A DNA stretch of 22,971 nucleotides from CAYGVT01 sp964353355 (GTDB lineage Archaea > Thermoplasmatota > DTKX01 > GCA-020343715), in assembly GCA_964353355.1 (NCBI GenBank), contig CAYGVT010000166.1:1-22971 (forward strand), written 5' to 3'. Positions within the stretch are counted from its first letter, which is position 1. Each line of letters opens with the position of its first letter. The translations under genes were made by a program, and so were the position numbers. Shown one piece after another: positions 21,782 through 22,971 of this stretch. The notes below the pieces were generated by a model that saw nothing but the letters and a program-made list of their open reading frames with translations, was not told the origin of the DNA and ran no database searches.

Positions 21782-22630
21782 TCACATCGCGCGCAGCCGC
21801 GCGATGCGCTCGTCCATCGGCGGGTGGGTCGAGAACATCGACACGAACGCGCTCCTCGTGAAGGGGTTCACGATGAACAGGGACGAGGAGGCGGGGTTGC
21901 CGAAGCCCATCGGGTGCCTCTTGTTCTCGCGCTCGAGCCTCTGCAGCGCGTCCGCCAGGGCCCAGGGCTTGCCCGTGATGGACGCGCCCGTCGCGTCCGC
22001 GCCGTACTCGCGCGAGCGCGAGATGGCGAGCTGCACGAGCATCGCCGCGATGGGGGCCGTGATGGCCGCGATGAGGAGCACCAGGCCGTTACCCCCGCTG
22101 CGGCGGTTGCCGTACAACGATGAGAAGATGGCCCATCGCGCCATGAACGCGATCGCTCCCGCGACCGTCGCTGCGACCGTCATCACGAGCACGTCGCGGT
22201 TGCGCACGTGCGCCATCTCGTGGGCGATGACGCCCTCGAGCTCGTCGTCGCCCATCGTGCGGAGCAGGCCCTCGGTCGCGGCCACCACCGCGTGCTCGGG
22301 GTTGCGGCCGGTCGCGAACGCGTTGGGCGTCTCGGTCGGGACGACCGCGACGCGCGGCATCGGCACGCCCGCCTTGTCGGCGACCTGCCTCACTATGCCG
22401 TGGAGGCGGGGCGCCTCGCGCTCGTCGACGATGCGCGCGCGGTAGGCGGCGAGCACTATCCTGTCCGCGAAGAAGAAGGACACGAGGTTCAGGAGCATCG
22501 CGAGCGCGAAGAAGACGCCCATGCCCACCATGGGGTCCCACATGAAGTAGGCGCTCATCGCCCAGCCTATCGCTACGAAGACGAGCACCAGCACCACGAA
22601 CATCGCGCCTAATCTCGCAGCTCCTGACAC
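21782..22630 (-). CDS. htpX: HtpX-type membrane zinc metallopeptidase (M48)
   Basis: A 282-residue integral membrane protease for quality control of membrane proteins. Two N-terminal helices (about residues 10-30 and 35-58) precede the M48 domain: VAVVPTETPNAFATGRNPEHAVVAATEGLL, the zinc site H137-E138-M-A-H141, two further hydrophobic segments (about 150-200), and the third ligand Glu208 in SRSREYGADATGA. The C-terminus FSTHPPMDERIARLRAM is typical of HtpX. GTG 22630 is chosen because AGAGGTGAG lies just upstream and the TATA box at 22668-22676 predicts a start near 22645; a longer reading from 22711 would begin before the promoter. ATG 22603 is a fallback. It is convergent with metK. Confidence 0.93.
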   Translation of the reverse strand: MSGAARLGAMFVVLVLVFVAIGWAMSAYFMWDPMVGMGVFFALAMLLNLVSFFFADRIVLAAYRARIVDEREAPRLHGIVRQVADKAGVPMPRVAVVPTETPNAFATGRNPEHAVVAATEGLLRTMGDDELEGVIAHEMAHVRNRDVLVMTVAATVAGAIAFMARWAIFSSLYGNRRSGGNGLVLLIAAITAPIAAMLVQLAISRSREYGADATGASITGKPWALADALQRLERENKRHPMGFGNPASSSLFIVNPFTRSAFVSMFSTHPPMDERIARLRAM

Positions 22631-22667
22631 ACGCTCACCTCTTGGGGGGATTCCAGGTAACTGGTCC

Positions 22668-22676
22668 TCCGATATA
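22668..22676 (-). promoter_or_regulatory. htpX: TATA box of htpX
   Basis: Minus-strand CCTTATATC, predicted transcript start near 22645, about 15 bases before GTG 22630. Confidence 0.6.
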
Positions 22677-22706
22677 AGGCTTGGGCCACAGGTGGGAGGC
22701 GGTACC

Positions 22707-22715
22707 TTCATAACC
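22707..22715 (+). promoter_or_regulatory. TATA-like box of the gene at 22738
   Basis: TTCATAACC centred about 27 bases before ATG 22738, consistent with a leaderless transcript; arranged back to back with the htpX promoter. Confidence 0.45.
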
Positions 22716-22737
22716 GCCCTGGCTCATCGCGGGTCCG

Positions 22738-22971
22738 ATGGCAGGTCTGCCCCCTCCGGGCCCCCCCAAGCTCGGCTACAGGAGCAAGAAGCAGGTCGAG
22801 GAGGAGGAGCGGAGGCGCGACGAGGAGGAGCGCCTCCGGAGGGAGCAGGAGGAGGCCGCGCTCGGCAAGCAGGCCGCGGCTGCGGCCGCGAAGGTCGCCG
22901 AGGAACGGCGCGTCTGGGGCGCCGTCCAGGGCCCTGCCGCGGCGCCCGCCGCCGCCGCCGCCAGGCCCCCC
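22738..22971 (+). CDS. 5' part of a charged, Ala/Pro-rich coiled-coil protein (runs off window)
   Basis: ATG 22738 opens a frame that stays open to the window edge, giving 78 residues. It begins MAGLPPPGPPKLGYRSKKQ, then a strongly charged Glu/Arg helix (about residues 20-45) with coiled-coil character, then Ala-rich and Pro/Ala low-complexity sequence. No signal peptide is present. There is no ribosome binding site, and the TATA-like box at 22707 fits leaderless initiation. The family cannot be named from this portion; the downstream part should decide. High-GC antisense reading is possible but lacks a promoter. Confidence 0.55.
   Translation, partial: MAGLPPPGPPKLGYRSKKQVEEEERRRDEEERLRREQEEAALGKQAAAAAAKVAEERRVWGAVQGPAAAPAAAAARPP

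Overview
The window reads as a chromosome segment from a high-GC archaeon. The archaeal call rests on a ribosomal protein L15e gene, an archaeal-type SRP (7S) RNA, AT-rich TATA boxes about 25-30 bases before starts, several apparently leaderless genes, and a DPM1-like glycosyltransferase. The mix of large secreted beta-propeller proteins, a SHOCT-like cytoplasmic tail and a bacterial-type MetK fits an uncultured Thermoplasmatota-like lineage, but that placement is inference and no 16S rRNA is present.

Layout, left to right. Positions 1-132 hold the 3' end of a gene that resembles a transposase tail. Positions 205-3563 form an envelope-glycan block: a flippase-like membrane protein (LPG_synthase_TM family), a polytopic GT-C glycosyltransferase on the opposite strand, and a GT2 dolichol-phosphate-mannose-synthase-like enzyme. 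Positions 3620-6948 hold small regulatory or unknown genes: a receiver-like protein without its phosphorylation residues, a secreted/membrane protein of unknown role, a GyrI-like protein with a Cys-rich C-terminal domain, and a DUF2461 protein. An AT-richer membrane protein (7026-7775) follows, then tRNA-Ala(CGC) and the SRP RNA. Next is a ThiI-like protein with an intact THUMP region but an eroded PP-loop, apparently leaderless.

From 9293 to 20008 everything is on the minus strand. Two very large exported proteins, a C25 (gingipain-type) cysteine peptidase and a 1969-residue FG-GAP beta-propeller protein anchored by one TM helix, flank housekeeping genes for endonuclease III and ribosomal protein L15e. 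The right end carries a 63-residue Cys-rich protein divergent from metK (with nearly identical core promoters facing away from each other), an HtpX-type membrane metallopeptidase, and the start of a leaderless charged coiled-coil protein that runs off the window.

Functional picture (inference): cell-surface construction and turnover dominate, namely lipid-linked glycan synthesis, secreted peptidase, large adhesin or receptor-like propeller protein and membrane protein quality control, mixed with translation and export genes (tRNA, SRP RNA, L15e). No CRISPR array, complete insertion sequence or integrated element was seen. No intergenic stretch exceeds 300 bases apart from the one holding tRNA-Ala and SRP RNA.
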